Assembly (NCBI GenBank): GCA_023053575.1
Contig: JAKZAP010000011.1
Location: 1,674,001 to 1,738,000, forward strand
From: Branchinecta lynchi
Lineage: Eukaryota; Arthropoda; Branchiopoda; Anostraca; Branchinectidae
Direction of reading: 5' to 3'
Length of the DNA: 64,000 nt
Below are positions 44,301 through 51,769 of the stretch, in pieces. The stretch's first letter is position 1; every line of letters starts with the position of its first letter. Under the pieces are notes generated by a model that was given only the letters and a program-made list of their open reading frames with translations, had not been told where the DNA came from and did not search any database. A program made the translations under genes and the position numbers.

Positions 44301-47300
44301 AAGACGAGAGTCCGACTGGAAATCCATGGAACATGGTGCCACAAAAATCAGATCAGTAAGAGAAGCCACTTGGATATTTGCAATAAATGGATGAATGAGC
44401 TCCCGGTGACGAATATGCCCAAACATCAAACTACGATGAAAAGTGAAAATTGAGACAAGGTCCGAGACGTTACGATTTCTAGAAAGTTTAACTAACCCAG
44501 AAGTGATCCGATGCTACACTGACGGCTCGCAATTTAATGAGATGCAGAATGTATACTGTTTGAAACAAATGTAGAGCCAGAGAGGCTGTTCACTCACCTG
44601 GGGGAGTATTCGTCAATTCACCAGGCTGGGATCAGTATTAATTCAACATTCAAGCAGTCCGGATCGCGTCATATGTTGTTTTGTTTAGTTTGTTTGTTCT
44701 TGTTTTTTTTTTGTTAGTTACGGTTTTGGTTCTTTCATAATACTCCGTATTTTATGTTTTACACTTTACGGGTAATAAAGTTCAATCATTCAGATGTTCG
44801 CTATTCTGCAAGTTATTGATAGTCTTCTGGACAAAGGAGCTGTTAATAAAGAAAATTTTGTATTTTCGGATAATCAAGCTTATTTAAAAGAACTTGAAAC
44901 CCCGAAAAGCAAACAGCCATAGGAGATGGAATGCTTTAGTACGATTAATGCAGTTGCGAACAATGGAAATCAACTTACTTTGATGTGGGTCCCAATACAC
45001 TCTGGTATCACAGGGAACGAGGAAGCAGAAGCACTAGCAAAGGAAGCTACCAAAAAAGTTACATATGGACCTGAACCCTTCATTCCCATTTGGAAAGTAG
45101 GTCGAAAACAGAAATCCCGGGAATGGATCAATAAACAGATAGACCTAAAGTGGAAAAAATGCCTGGATTGTCGAGCCACGCGAATTTTAATACCCAAGCG
45201 CAACGAGTGCTGACAAGAAGGCTAGTCGCCATGAAAAAAGATGAGATCAGGAGAATCATCCAGGTTGTTACTCGAATTGGAAACCTTGGAAAACATAATC
45301 CAAATACAAGACAAACTGAGTCTCCAATATGTACCAAGTAGATGAAGAGGCAAATACTCACTTCGATCAGTGCCCAGCATGGACAAGGCAACGACTGGAA
45401 ACTTTCCACTCTCCGAATTTTGATTTCCACGAGGTAGTGAGAATAGCGAGATTTAAGGAACTGACTAGGTAGGCTACCTTCAGTTGACAGGGTGACAAAG
45501 ACAAAGCGGTAGAAAGAGTGATGGTTTTTGTCAAATGTTTTGATAGAGTGATGTTTTCATTAATTGTATTATAGAGTGATGTTTCACCATCAATGTGAAT
45601 TGGGAGATTAAGACAATGGGCCATTTGTGGCCTGAGTTTCGGCTACAGCGTCTGGCGTACCACAAAGAATAAATAATAATGGTTGTATCGAAGAGAATTT
45701 AACTTCCCGGGTGCACCCAAATAGATTTGCAGAATTTGATTTCTTACGTATAAATCAAACCCGATGTGCCAACGAGTCAACCGACGCCAGGCAATAGCAT
45801 ACCAAATTTTTGTTCTTATGTACACTCTCACACGACCGACACTGTGTTTGCCGACGCTCTGTGTCAACAAACAAGTGAACTTAAGCTGGGCTTCGCCCGA
45901 CTAAAGTGCTTTCTCAAAACTTTTATTTTTTTAGGGGGGGGGGGAGCCCTCATAGTGACGCCCCTAATAGACTCACAGAATAGTTTGAATGAGAGCTAGG
46001 ATGCCGGGATTTCACTGACTTAGAGAAAATAACATGGAAAAAATCCACTACCGGAAGCCATATATTGACAGCTAAGGTAACGGTAGCAACAATTGTTTGG
46101 TTAAAAATGACCAGCTCACGGATACATATGGCTATTGGCTAGGGTTCCGTTAGTGCAAAAAAATAAACAAAGATTTTAACTCCCCAACCCATGTCAGTGC
46201 AGACTAGGAAACAGAAATGGGCTCAAACAATATTTAAACCAGAAGTGAATATTTTAAACTCACAGAACCCAACTCCTGCGGGCTAGGGTTCCGGTAGTTA
46301 AAAAATTAAAATTACAAACTCATGTACACATGTCAATATGGACTTTGAGACCGGTAGACAGGGGCGTCGCAAGTGCATTTTCGGTGTGGGGGGTGGGGGG
46401 CGGGGGGGGGGGGGGTGGAGGGGTGCAGAGCAAAAATTTTACCGAATCTTTCAAAAATTTTTACCGAATCCTAGAACTAAGAATTCGAGCTTTAAATTAT
46501 GGAACAGAAACAATTACGTAGGAAGAGTAACAATAAAGGGCGGCATGAACGACTATAAGCCAACTATAAGGCGGCGTTTTGGCGAAGCCCACATGGAGAA
46601 TATATTGTCGGGCTTGATTGCAGTAACAGCTTCTATCTATTATGGGCACTAAAAAATTAAAATGAGCGCCGCAGGCGAACATTTTCGAAATACATTTTTT
46701 GTTCTATAGGCTAAAATTTAACTGCTTCTCTTACAAATTCTATCCTTTACCGTTGATTAAATACCGAGACTCAAAACTGTTCAAGAAACCGGATGGAGCG
46801 ACGTTCCTGCAGCAGCAGCAACTGTAGTCTAGTCAATATACTACCTATAATCACATAGAGTGGGCGCTACAGGCGTTTGTTTTTTTCCATCCAAATTCTA
46901 GCTTTTAATGTTTCGAAATCTCAATCTTAAAACTGGCTTAAAACCCCCGTCAAATGAAGCGCCCTTCCAAAAAATAGAGAATATTACGAAAAGTGCTGCC
47001 GGCGGAAGTTTTGAATTATTTATGATTAGATATTCGTTTTGGGGTCTAAAATAAAAGTAAGGACTATCGGTGACATCATAGATCATCCCTTTTGTCTGCG
47101 ACCAGTGCTTCACTCGACCTCTTCTAAGTTTCGAGGTTCGTGGTAACTTCCGAATCCTGGCAATTATAACGAATAAATTATCGAATCCCAGTTATTATAC
47201 CGAATAAGTTTAGACCGATAGCATGTTCGGGATTCTGTATAACTACCGTATCCCGTTTATTATACCGAATTGTTTTGGTATCGAAAGACTACCGAACAAC

Positions 47301-49913
47301 ATTCATAGTCGGTATACTTTCGTCGAAACTGGAACGAAGTCAGAATTTGTGGTTAACTTCCTAATCCTGGAAAATATGCTGAATAGATTACCGAATCCCA
47401 ATCATGATACCGAATAATTTTGAACCAATAGCTTATTCGGGATTCTGTGTAACTGCCGAATCTCCATAAATATACCGAATAGTTCGAAAAATAACCAAAT
47501 GATTTCAGTAAATTCTCTCGCCAAATGTGTGATGACTACCGAATACCGGCAATTATACCCATTCCTGATCATTATACCGAAGAGATTTCTACAGATAACC
47601 TATTTTGGATTCTGTATAACTACCGAATCCCCGTATATCGAACAGTTCTGCTATCGAAAAACTACAGAACAATTTTAGCGAATCTCAAAAAGGTGGTGCT
47701 GCACCCCCCCCTTCCGACGCGCCTGCCGGTAGAGCTCACTGGATCCAACTAACACAAATTTTGAGATTTATTTTTGGCACTACCGGAACCCTATCCCGCA
47801 GGAGTTGGGTTCCATGTTGCTGGTGTTTGTTGTTGCTACCGTTAACTTAGCTCTCAATATATAGGTTCCAGTAGTGAATTTTTTCCCATGTTACTCTCTC
47901 TAGGTCAATGAAAATCCCAGCATCCTAGCTCTCATCCAAATTATTCTGTGAGTTCTACATTCCACGTAGACACTACAGGAACAAAAGCTCCAAATATACA
48001 GTTTCCGGTATCAACTACTGGCTCCCTAGCTTCTGAGCACACAATTCCGTGAGACTACCAGACGAGAAGCTTGTGCGATGAAATTTCTGTGAGCTATTTC
48101 CATTTCTACCGGAACGGGAGCCAGCACATACAAGTTTCCATTATTAGTCAATGGCAGCTCGTGTGGTTTGGTTTCTGTGAGAACTACCAGTTCCGTAGCC
48201 TATGGGACATAAAGTATGGCTCCTGCTTCCCTAGACAGTGCCATAATCCAATGCCCATTTCACCATCATATCCTACCCTGATTATATTCTTCCTTGAATT
48301 CCTCTTCCACACCAATCTACCAAGCCTGTGCTAGGGTAGCTACAATAAGCCCTACCAGCAGTAGCGCCAATTTGCCGATTTTTTCGTAATGAAAAATTAA
48401 TTTCTGGGAATTTATCATTTTTTTTTCAATTTTTTTCAGTCTAAAATAGCTGACAAAAATGTTTCAAATATACCACTATATTCAGGAACAAATCCCTATT
48501 TTAATAAGGCCATCGGCTTTTTCCTAGCTAGCTTTTGTTATTATATTAATAATGGCATGGACATTCAGGTATAAAAAAAAAGTACCTGAACTTTCCTAGA
48601 AAGAATTTACTGATACCAAGGACTGAATATCCATGGTGTTTTACACCAGTAAATAGCTTGTTCTTTGAACTTGAGCATCATATTCCTAGTTTCTCTTATA
48701 ATCCATGCAAGGCTGTATCCGATGATAAAAACTAACACACAGTTTCAATAAATATTCAAGAAAACATGGCTGCCGCGATTTATTTGGCCAACGTCTGCGG
48801 TGTGACGTCATCATTCTCAGAACATTTACGGCTCCAAATTGTAATCCGGCAAGCTCCCATAGAAATGAGTGTTTTTCTAATCGAGAACTGGGGTACTTAG
48901 CAGCCAGTCAGTGAGGTATTACTGAACTCAAACCAATGCTAAAGTTAGGGAGTATCATGATCCTATTACAAAGATCAGAATTTGAAAGTTATTTTTTTAG
49001 TAGCTACCCTACCTGTGCATAATTTGTAGCTGGTGGTTTCTTTGCAAAAAATTTAAGGTGAAAATATTTGTCCTCTCGTTTACGCAACTCGGAGAGCATC
49101 TGAACAACAATTTTTATACTGCTGTATCTATTTTTTATTAGTTTTAGTCTATTTTATTCTATATTTTTTATATATTTTTAGTCTATAGTCTAATTTAACA
49201 TTAGGAAGTATAGGACTTTCAACTTTGAAGTTAAATTTTTGGTGTTTTGTCATCATTTTGAGCCAGGGACTTGCCGGAAATGTTAACTGGGATATTCCTT
49301 AACCGTGTAATTCTATTTTTGCAAAAGAGTTTCCATGGAAGTAAGAGTTTGAAGGCATCAAAGTTTCTAAACAAAGACGAAGTCTCGTCCTATTGGTGAT
49401 TATGACTAATTTTTTCAAATCCGCGTCATCGCCGACCAATAGGATTCGAGACTTCATTTTTGTGTTGAAAATTTCAAGACTTCAAGCTCTTGCTTCCATG
49501 GAAACTCTTTCGCAAAAATAGAATTATACTATTAAGGAATAGCCCAATTAACATTTCCAGCAAGTCCCTAGCCCTGTAGCCCAGAATGATGATAAAACGC
49601 CGGTAATTTATTTTCAAAGTTGAAAGTCCTATTCCTCCCAATGTTAATTTTTTTTGTTATTATCCCGGTAACGACGATGTAGCAATATCCGTTTTCATCG
49701 GGTAGGGTGCAATCTCTCTATGTTACTGACAGTCAGCTGACAGTTACTGAGCACACTTATGATAGTAGGCTATGTTGTTATAAACTTTGCAAAATTTACA
49801 CTTAGATTGTTAGTGTTATGTTATCAAGAGTATCAACAAGGCTTCGTTGGACTAACCTGCCAGATGGTCTTCCGAACGCGCCAAAGCTTGTAACATTCAT
49901 ACTCGTCATCCAT
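27985..49913 (-). CDS. POLR2E: POLR2E: RNA polymerase I/II/III common subunit RPABC1 (RPB5), seven exons
   Basis: RPB5 is shared by the three nuclear RNA polymerases; its N-terminal jaw domain contacts downstream DNA and its C-terminal domain is homologous to archaeal RpoH. The exons (49913-49857, 39965-39877, 38191-38130, 36046-35907, 32665-32526, 29799-29721, 28050-27985) join with matching phases to 210 codons and a stop, the length of the human protein. Landmarks: [16 protein letters not shown] start, [114 protein letters not shown] end. All introns are GT-AG; intron 5 is U12-type. The 3' end converges on the Pro/Tyr-rich gene with about 160-340 bp between them. A fold-back transposon begins 36 bp upstream of the ATG. 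Confidence 0.96.
29351..29513. mobile_element. G-tract hAT miniature element, exact 8-bp duplication (POLR2E intron 6)
   Basis: The termini CAGGCCCGTATCCAGGAAT and (inverted) CAAGGCCGTATCCATC are flanked on both sides by CCTGGTTG (29343-29350 and 29514-29521). It is 163 bp long, with one long G homopolymer next to each end and an AT-rich centre. The sister copy lies at 39152-39316 in the opposite orientation. Confidence 0.88.
29721..29799 (-). CDS. POLR2E: POLR2E exon 6
   Basis: 79 nt: the third base of a Tyr codon, then 26 codons [26 protein letters not shown], then GTAGAT. The acceptor GTGTAG lacks a polypyrimidine tract, as expected after a U12-type intron. Cys replaces the Gly found at this place in human (QAGDP). 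Confidence 0.95.
30140..30190 (+). mobile_element. hAT-like G-tract family left terminus fragment
   Basis: ACCAGGGGCGTCACTAGCC followed by TTTTACCTTTAGCAGAAGACGTCC matches the starts at 18812 and 20421, but the G homopolymer is replaced by AGCAGA. No right terminus nearby. Confidence 0.5.
30900..30967 (+). repeat. 37-bp tandem duplication with internal palindrome
   Basis: GGCTAAAGTTAAGCATCTCAG... repeats twice; each unit contains CATCTCAGCTGAGAAG, centred on CAGCTG. Confidence 0.7.
31361..31589 (-). mobile_element. Miniature element, CCGATGAAAA family, copy 3 (reverse)
   Basis: The ends CGATGAAAACTTTG and TTTTCATCGGG and internal GTACGAAAAAGTTGCATG correspond to the copies at 2711 and 34390 in opposite orientation. 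Lies inside the U12-type intron. Confidence 0.6.
31644..31926 (+). repeat. 71-bp minisatellite, four units
   Basis: ATGGTCATTAAGCTTAAAA starts at 31644, 31715, 31786 and 31857, exactly 71 bp apart. Units share CTCCTCACAGTTAGCGCCAG and GTCTGTTCGCTAGTCTACAG with only a few substitutions. Confidence 0.9.
32526..32665 (-). CDS. POLR2E: POLR2E exon 5
   Basis: 140 nt: 46 codons from [14 protein letters not shown] through [13 protein letters not shown] to EKAELLTR, then TA of a split Tyr codon before the U12-type donor GTATCC. The acceptor is TTTCTTGCAG. Simple translation would read TAG across the junction, so the splice is required. Confidence 0.96.
33690..33763 (-). tRNA. tRNA-Arg(UCU)-like sequence, probably a pseudogene or SINE head
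   Basis: The minus strand folds into full cloverleaf geometry (7-2-4-9-4-1-5-7-5-5-5-7-5-7): acceptor CCCTCGG/CTGAGGA, D arm TAGCTCAAATGGTAAGAAC, anticodon loop CTTCTAA (anticodon TCT), T arm CTGGGTTCAAATACCGG. The A and B box promoters are recognisable. About four stem mismatches (acceptor end, D stem, anticodon stem, T stem) argue for a decayed copy. It lies in POLR2E intron 4, same strand as the gene. Confidence 0.5.
34262..34386. repeat. Partial copy of the CAGTC-CCACAAA hAT family
   Basis: ACCACAAATCCCTTATTGTGCC, TTTGGCATAGCCTATGTCAAACGC and GGGTACCC-type blocks match the elements at 12905 and 14981, but the CAGTC termini are lost. Confidence 0.5.
34390..34656 (+). mobile_element. Miniature element, CCGATGAAAA family, copy 2
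   Basis: Starts CCGGATGAAAAATTTATCTC and ends with the inverted form TTTTTCGTCGGG. The interior matches 2711-2970 in the same orientation (GTACGAACAAGTAGCATG; TATCAATGCATGCAACTTTTTCG). Located in POLR2E intron 4. Confidence 0.7.
35456..35836 (+). mobile_element. Probable non-LTR retroelement 3' fragment with TA tail
   Basis: The frame 35459-35710 contains [20 protein letters not shown] and HDVFQKFV, reminiscent of non-LTR ORF2 C-termini. It is followed by a T-rich 3' UTR ending in ATAAATAATATATATATA at about 35815-35834. I recognise the layout rather than a specific family. Confidence 0.4.
35907..36046 (-). CDS. POLR2E: POLR2E exon 4
   Basis: 140 nt: AT completes an Asp codon, then 46 codons [18 protein letters not shown]... 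[20 protein letters not shown], then GTCAGT. The acceptor is TTTTCATTTCAG. It encodes the core of the RPB5 jaw domain and is the most conserved block in the window. Confidence 0.97.
36131..36502. mobile_element. Palindrome-rich miniature element (ACCGTGGTATCTG family), copy 3
   Basis: Contains CGCAGTTACCGCGGTATCTG, the central TTTTGGGATGACTTCGAAAACGCC block and CCAGTTACCGTGGTAACAGATACC, in the same order as 16045-16345. The ends are more diverged. Between POLR2E exons 4 and 3. Confidence 0.65.
36563..37905 (-). mobile_element. CR1-like reverse transcriptase fragment in POLR2E intron 3
   Basis: Minus strand, in order: [11 protein letters not shown] (palm domain), NLYADDS (catalytic YADD), [73 protein letters not shown] and [13 protein letters not shown], ending at a stop at 36625-36623 and a short AAAC-type tail near 36563. 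This is the canonical CR1/L2-type ORF2 order from the GVPQG block to the C-terminus. It is broken by stops and by a 352-bp insertion at 37362-37713, so it is inactive. It lies in the same orientation as POLR2E. Confidence 0.85.
37362..37713. mobile_element. Miniature element TAGCGTTTAC...GTAAACGCTA inserted in the CR1 fragment
   Basis: Inverted ends TAGCGTTTACACGGACAAGA and (inverted) TAGCGTTTACAAGTACAGGA separate two parts of one reverse transcriptase (YADD block to the right, [15 protein letters not shown] to the left). The outermost TA on both sides could be a TA target duplication. The interior is G/A-rich with repeated GGAATTC(C)GGTC-like units. Confidence 0.75.
37972..38024. repeat. GTGGCGAG motif repeat related to 40482-40981
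   Basis: GTGTGGCGAGTAGTCGGTTCCCAG followed by TTGTCGCTGTGGCGAGATGTC is the inverted complement of a block present twice in the 250-bp tandem repeat at 40.6-40.9 kb. Related GTGGCGA motifs recur at 41455-41530. Confidence 0.6.
38130..38191 (-). CDS. POLR2E: POLR2E exon 3
   Basis: 62 nt: C completes a Ser codon, 20 codons [20 protein letters not shown], then G|GTAGGC. The acceptor is TTATTCTTGCAG. Too short to be seen as a gene by frame length alone; assigned by family match and phases (enters 2, exits 1). Confidence 0.96.
38400..39030 (+). repeat. Degenerate tandem repeat, about 135-bp unit, three copies (POLR2E intron 2)
   Basis: AAAGTTTTAT(T/C)T(A/G)AAGTTGATTAGAT recurs at 38701, 38835 and 38972 (134 and 137 bp apart), with CGGACAxxxAGTTCGCxCGGAATC in each unit. 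A leader with GTCTGTCCGCCCGTTCGTCTGTCAG and GATAACTCTCGAAGGGAATG lies at 38420-38480. Confidence 0.7.
39152..39316. mobile_element. G-tract hAT miniature element, exact 8-bp duplication (POLR2E intron 2)
   Basis: The termini CAAGGCCGTATCCAGCGG and (inverted) CAGGCCCGTATTCAGG are flanked on both sides by TGCTGGAT (39144-39151 and 39317-39324). It is 165 bp, and the reverse-oriented sister of 29351-29513: C homopolymers here correspond to G homopolymers there, and the centre shares AAAATAGTCATTTGATAGGC-type sequence. Confidence 0.9.
39877..39965 (-). CDS. POLR2E: POLR2E exon 2
   Basis: 89 nt: 29 codons [29 protein letters not shown], then AG of a split Ser codon before GTATTG. Entered in phase 0 after GTTCTAG. 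Encodes the N-terminal helical part of the jaw domain. Confidence 0.95.
40482..40981 (+). repeat. 250-bp tandem duplication, two nearly identical units
   Basis: The unit from CCTACTGACCCAAGCCTCC to GCTGCGCTCATA occurs at 40482 and 40732 with only a handful of substitutions; a third unit starts and breaks off at 40983. Each contains CATCTCGCCACAGCGACAGC and CTCGCCACAGCGACAAGCC. The short open frames inside each unit are near copies of one another and have no recognisable product. Confidence 0.9.
41455..42138 (-). mobile_element. hAT-like G-tract element, reverse orientation, left-terminal part
   Basis: The right edge GGCTAGTGACGCCCCTG at 42138 is the inverted CAGGGGCGTCACTAGCC terminus, preceded by a C homopolymer. 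Reading leftwards it follows the order of 18812-19200 (TATGCCGACAAAACACGCCG, ATTTCCCACCAGCATAG, CTGTAATGCATCAG, AAGCTTCCGG). A separate small element is inserted at 41805-42005. The far (left) end is not defined. Confidence 0.6.
41805..42005. mobile_element. Miniature element with 22-bp ACCGTGTTCTTCAAAAC ends
   Basis: TACCGTGTTCTTCAAAACCG at the left and the inverted form at the right bound about 200 bp of AT-rich sequence; TA is present at both borders. It interrupts the hAT-like sequence GCATTACAGTTAGT. Confidence 0.65.
42160..42545 (+). repeat. Dispersed repeats: CGGATACGTCAGC block and CTATATGGCACTTG element
   Basis: The left part holds AAACGGATACGTCAGCTCAAT and GAGCTATATTTCGGCCCTTCTT, relatives of 51777-51830 and 53290-53370. 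The right part (42350-42545) matches the 26700-26935 repeat and ends GGTATATGGCACTTGAGCGG. Confidence 0.55.
43366..43793. mobile_element. TTAA-flanked (piggyBac-like) miniature element in the broken I-like copy
   Basis: The ends AGGCACAGAAAACTTGAC and (inverted) AGGAACAGAAAACTTGAC are flanked by TTAA on both sides (43362-43365, 43794-43797). Removing it and one TTAA restores continuity with the intact retrotransposon sequence (AAAGCTxAAGCGACTAATTC). The interior, 428 bp, contains a G-tract and a B-box-like GCGTTCGATTCC at about 43598. Confidence 0.85.
44628..44791 (+). mobile_element. Short retroelement 3' end inserted in the RNase H region
   Basis: About 160 bp of T-rich sequence ending GGGTAATAAAGTTCAATCATTC separates CACCAGGCTG from AGATGTTCGCTATTCTG, which are contiguous in the intact copy at 58735. 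Looks like a 5'-truncated non-LTR 3' UTR. Confidence 0.55.
45680..45963 (+). mobile_element. hAT-like G-tract element, right-terminal part
   Basis: Contains the family minisatellite unit (AATTTGATTTCTTACGTATA... CCCGATGTGCCAACGAG), then AAAGTGCTTTCTCAAAACTTTT, a G homopolymer and the right terminus CATAGTGACGCCCCT. Same end as at 21640-21686. Confidence 0.65.
45964..48242. mobile_element. Palindromic fold-back element, copy 1 (left arm truncated, hAT inserted in the centre)
   Basis: The left arm 45964-46358 corresponds to 50560-50930 of copy 2; the right arm 47726-48242 corresponds to 50940-51562, ending CCCTAGACAGTGCC. The two arms are inverted complements (for example ATGAGAGCTAGGATGCCGGG against its complement at 47918). 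The outer third of the left arm is missing. A hAT element occupies 46359-47725. Confidence 0.8.
46359..47725 (+). mobile_element. Non-autonomous hAT element, 1367 bp, exact 8-bp duplication
   Basis: The termini CAGGGGCGTCGCAAGTGC and (inverted) CAGGCGCGTCGGAAGG are flanked on both sides by CCGGTAGA (46351-46358, 47726-47733). A G-rich tract follows the left end. The interior includes the GAGCGCCGCAGGCGAACATTTT motif and, at 47150-47700, a tandem array of TACCGAATxxCxxTTATTATACCGAAT-type units (roughly 170-220 bp). No transposase frame. Confidence 0.88.
48250..49850. other. POLR2E intron 1, remaining sequence; one inverted pair
   Basis: No exon seen. At 49195-49660 there is a long imperfect palindrome: GAAAATGATGAC.../AGTCCTATACTTCC-type sequence at 49200-49330 recurs inverted at 49510-49640 around an inner pair AGACGAAGTCTCGTCCTATTGG and its complement. 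Parts of this element recur at 51985-52090 and 60000-60600. Confidence 0.5.
49857..49913 (-). CDS. POLR2E: POLR2E exon 1 with start codon
   Basis: 57 nt, 19 codons [19 protein letters not shown], then GTTAGT. The reading frame is open further upstream into the fold-back transposon, but the MDDE start is the conserved RPB5 N-terminus and gives the family length of 210, so upstream in-frame codons are not used. The 27 bp before the ATG are host sequence, then a 9-bp target duplication, then the transposon. Confidence 0.95.
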
Positions 49914-49948
49914 GTTTAGAATACTTTTCAAACACTTCGCGTGAAAAA

Positions 49949-51562
49949 GGCACTGTCTAGGGAACCGGGAGTCGTACTTTGAGCGTGTTCCACCCTTGTA
50001 ACAATAGTTACTATTAGTTACTATTTCCGTTCCATCCTCACGAAAAGTTACTACGCTGACCGTTCCAGCCTTGTCGGAATAGTAACTAATAGTTACTATT
50101 TGCTTACCATGCTCGGGAGCGTGGTAAGCGTAGTAACTACGCATCTCTGGAACGTGATTGGTCGGATTCGCCCCTGGCGTGAAATCCTGCTGGAAAATAG
50201 AAAAATCGTTCCAGCCTTGACGGCAAAAAGCCAGAATTCGTGACGTCATGCGTAGTAACTACGGTAAGTAGGATGGAACACGCTCTTTATGTCCTACGGG
50301 CTACGGAACCGGTAGTTCTCACGGAAACCAAACCATATGAGCTGCGATTCCGGGATCTGACGTCATTAACTAACGGAAACTTGTACGTGCTGGCTCCCGT
50401 TCCGGTAGTAATTGGAAATAGCTCACGGAAACTTCATCGCACCAGCTTCTCGTCCGGTAGCCTCACGGAATTGTGTACCCAGAAGCTAGGGAGCCGGTAG
50501 TTGATACCGGAAACTGTATAATTGGAGCTTCTGTTCCGGTAGTGTCTACGTGGAATATAAAACTCACGGAATAGTTTGGATGAGAGCTAGGATGCCGGGA
50601 TTTTCACGAACTTAGAGAAAATAACGTTGGAAAAAATTCACTACCGGAACCCATATATTGAGAGCTAAGGCACCGGTAGCAACTACTATTTGCTTGAAAA
50701 TGACCAGCTCACGGACACAGGTGACTATGGGCTAGGGTTCCGGTAGTGACGAAAATAAAAAAAAATAGGACTCACGGACCCATGTCAGTGTAGACTAGGA
50801 AACCGGAAGTGAATATTTTTTACTCACGGAACCCAGCTCTTGCGAGCTGCGGTTCCGGTAGTGCCAAAAATTAAAATTAAAAACTCATGGACGCGTGTCA
50901 ATATGGACTTTGAGTCCGGTACAGCTCACTGAATCCAGTTATACATCTTATTTTTTTTTGCCCTACCGGAACCCCAGCCAGCAGAAGTTGGGTTCCGTTA
51001 GTTAAAAATATTTGCTTCCGGTTTCCTAGTCTACACTGACATGGGTACGTGAGTTCAATTTTTTTTTCATCACTACCGGAACCCTAGCCTATAGCCATCT
51101 GTGTCCGTGAGCTGGTCATTTTCAAGCAAATAGTAGTTTCTACCGGTACCTTAGCTCTCAATATATGGGTTCCGGTAGTGAATTTTTTCCCATGTTATTT
51201 TCTCTAAGTCCGTGAAAATCCCGGCATCCTAGCTCTCATCCAAACTATTCTGTGAGTTTTATATTCCACTTAGACACTACCGGAACAGAAGCTCCAATTA
51301 TACAGTTTCCGGTAGGAACTACCGGCTTCCTAGCTTCTGAGTACACAATTCCGTGAGGCTACCGGACGAGAAGCTGGTGCGATGAAGTTTCCGTGAGCTA
51401 TTTCCAATTACTACCGGAACGGGAGCCAGCACAGACAAGTTTCCGTTAGTTAATGACGTCCGATCCCGGAATCGCAGCTCATATGGTTTGGTTTCCGTGA
51501 GAACTACCGGTTCCGTAGCCCGTAGGACATAAAGTACGACTCCCGGTTCCCTAGACAGTGCC
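49949..51562. mobile_element. Palindromic fold-back (Mutator-like) element, copy 2, exact 9-bp duplication at the POLR2E 5' flank
   Basis: The ends GGCACTGTCTAGGGAACC and its exact complement GGTTCCCTAGACAGTGCC are flanked by CGTGAAAAA on both sides (49940-49948 and 51563-51571). Arms of about 620 bp are near-perfect inverted complements meeting at about 50930-50950. The arms are studded with alternating CCGGTAG and CTCACGGA motifs. The left arm is split by a 305-bp element at 49981-50285. Long inverted arms plus a 9-bp duplication fit Mutator-like or Foldback elements; no transposase is encoded. Confidence 0.9.
49981..50285. mobile_element. 305-bp miniature element GAGCGTGTTCCA with TTT duplication (Harbinger-like)
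   Basis: The ends GAGCGTGTTCCACCC and (inverted) GAGCGTGTTCCATCC are flanked by TTT (49978-49980, 50286-50288). Excision restores the uninterrupted arm sequence GTACTTTATGTCC seen at the other arm. A 3-bp duplication suits PIF/Harbinger, though that group prefers TWA. The interior is rich in AGTTACTATT and GTAGTAACTACG palindromes. Confidence 0.8.
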
Positions 51563-51642
51563 CGTGAAAAATCCCTACAGACTCGTTTCAGCGCTGCCAG
51601 ATGCTAGCGAGTCTTACACTTTGACTCTTGTAGAAGAAACGG

Positions 51643-51727
51643 AGGAAAAAACGACAGCCTGGTAATATTATAATATAAATAAACAGAGGAAAAAACGACA
51701 GCCTGGTAATATTATAATATAAATATT
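51643..51727 (+). repeat. 43-bp tandem duplication
   Basis: GAGGAAAAAACGACAGCCTGG followed by TAATATTATAATATAAAT occurs twice in direct succession. Confidence 0.8.
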
Positions 51728-51769
51728 TTCTTCAGACCAGGGTGACTGCTGAGTGCTGATCATATTTGA

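Larger units (their letters stand above)
42541..45672 (+). mobile_element. Broken, 5'-truncated copy of the I-like retrotransposon (POLR2E intron 1)
   Basis: Matches 56950-59640 of the intact element at 53816 in the same order: reverse transcriptase finger and palm segments (42560-43180), later palm/thumb (43798-44350), RNase H (44500-45070) and C-terminus, then the shared 3' UTR to about 45672. Stops, frameshifts and deletions are frequent; the FADD catalytic box is deleted near 43900. Foreign insertions: 43186-43300 (unknown), 43366-43793 (TTAA-flanked element) and 44628-44791 (a retroelement 3' tail with AATAAAG). Same orientation as the intact copy, opposite to POLR2E. Confidence 0.88.

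Noticed and set aside
49914..50249. Longer N-terminus for POLR2E from the open upstream frame
   Set aside because: The upstream codons lie in a transposon and the MDDE start gives the exact family length.
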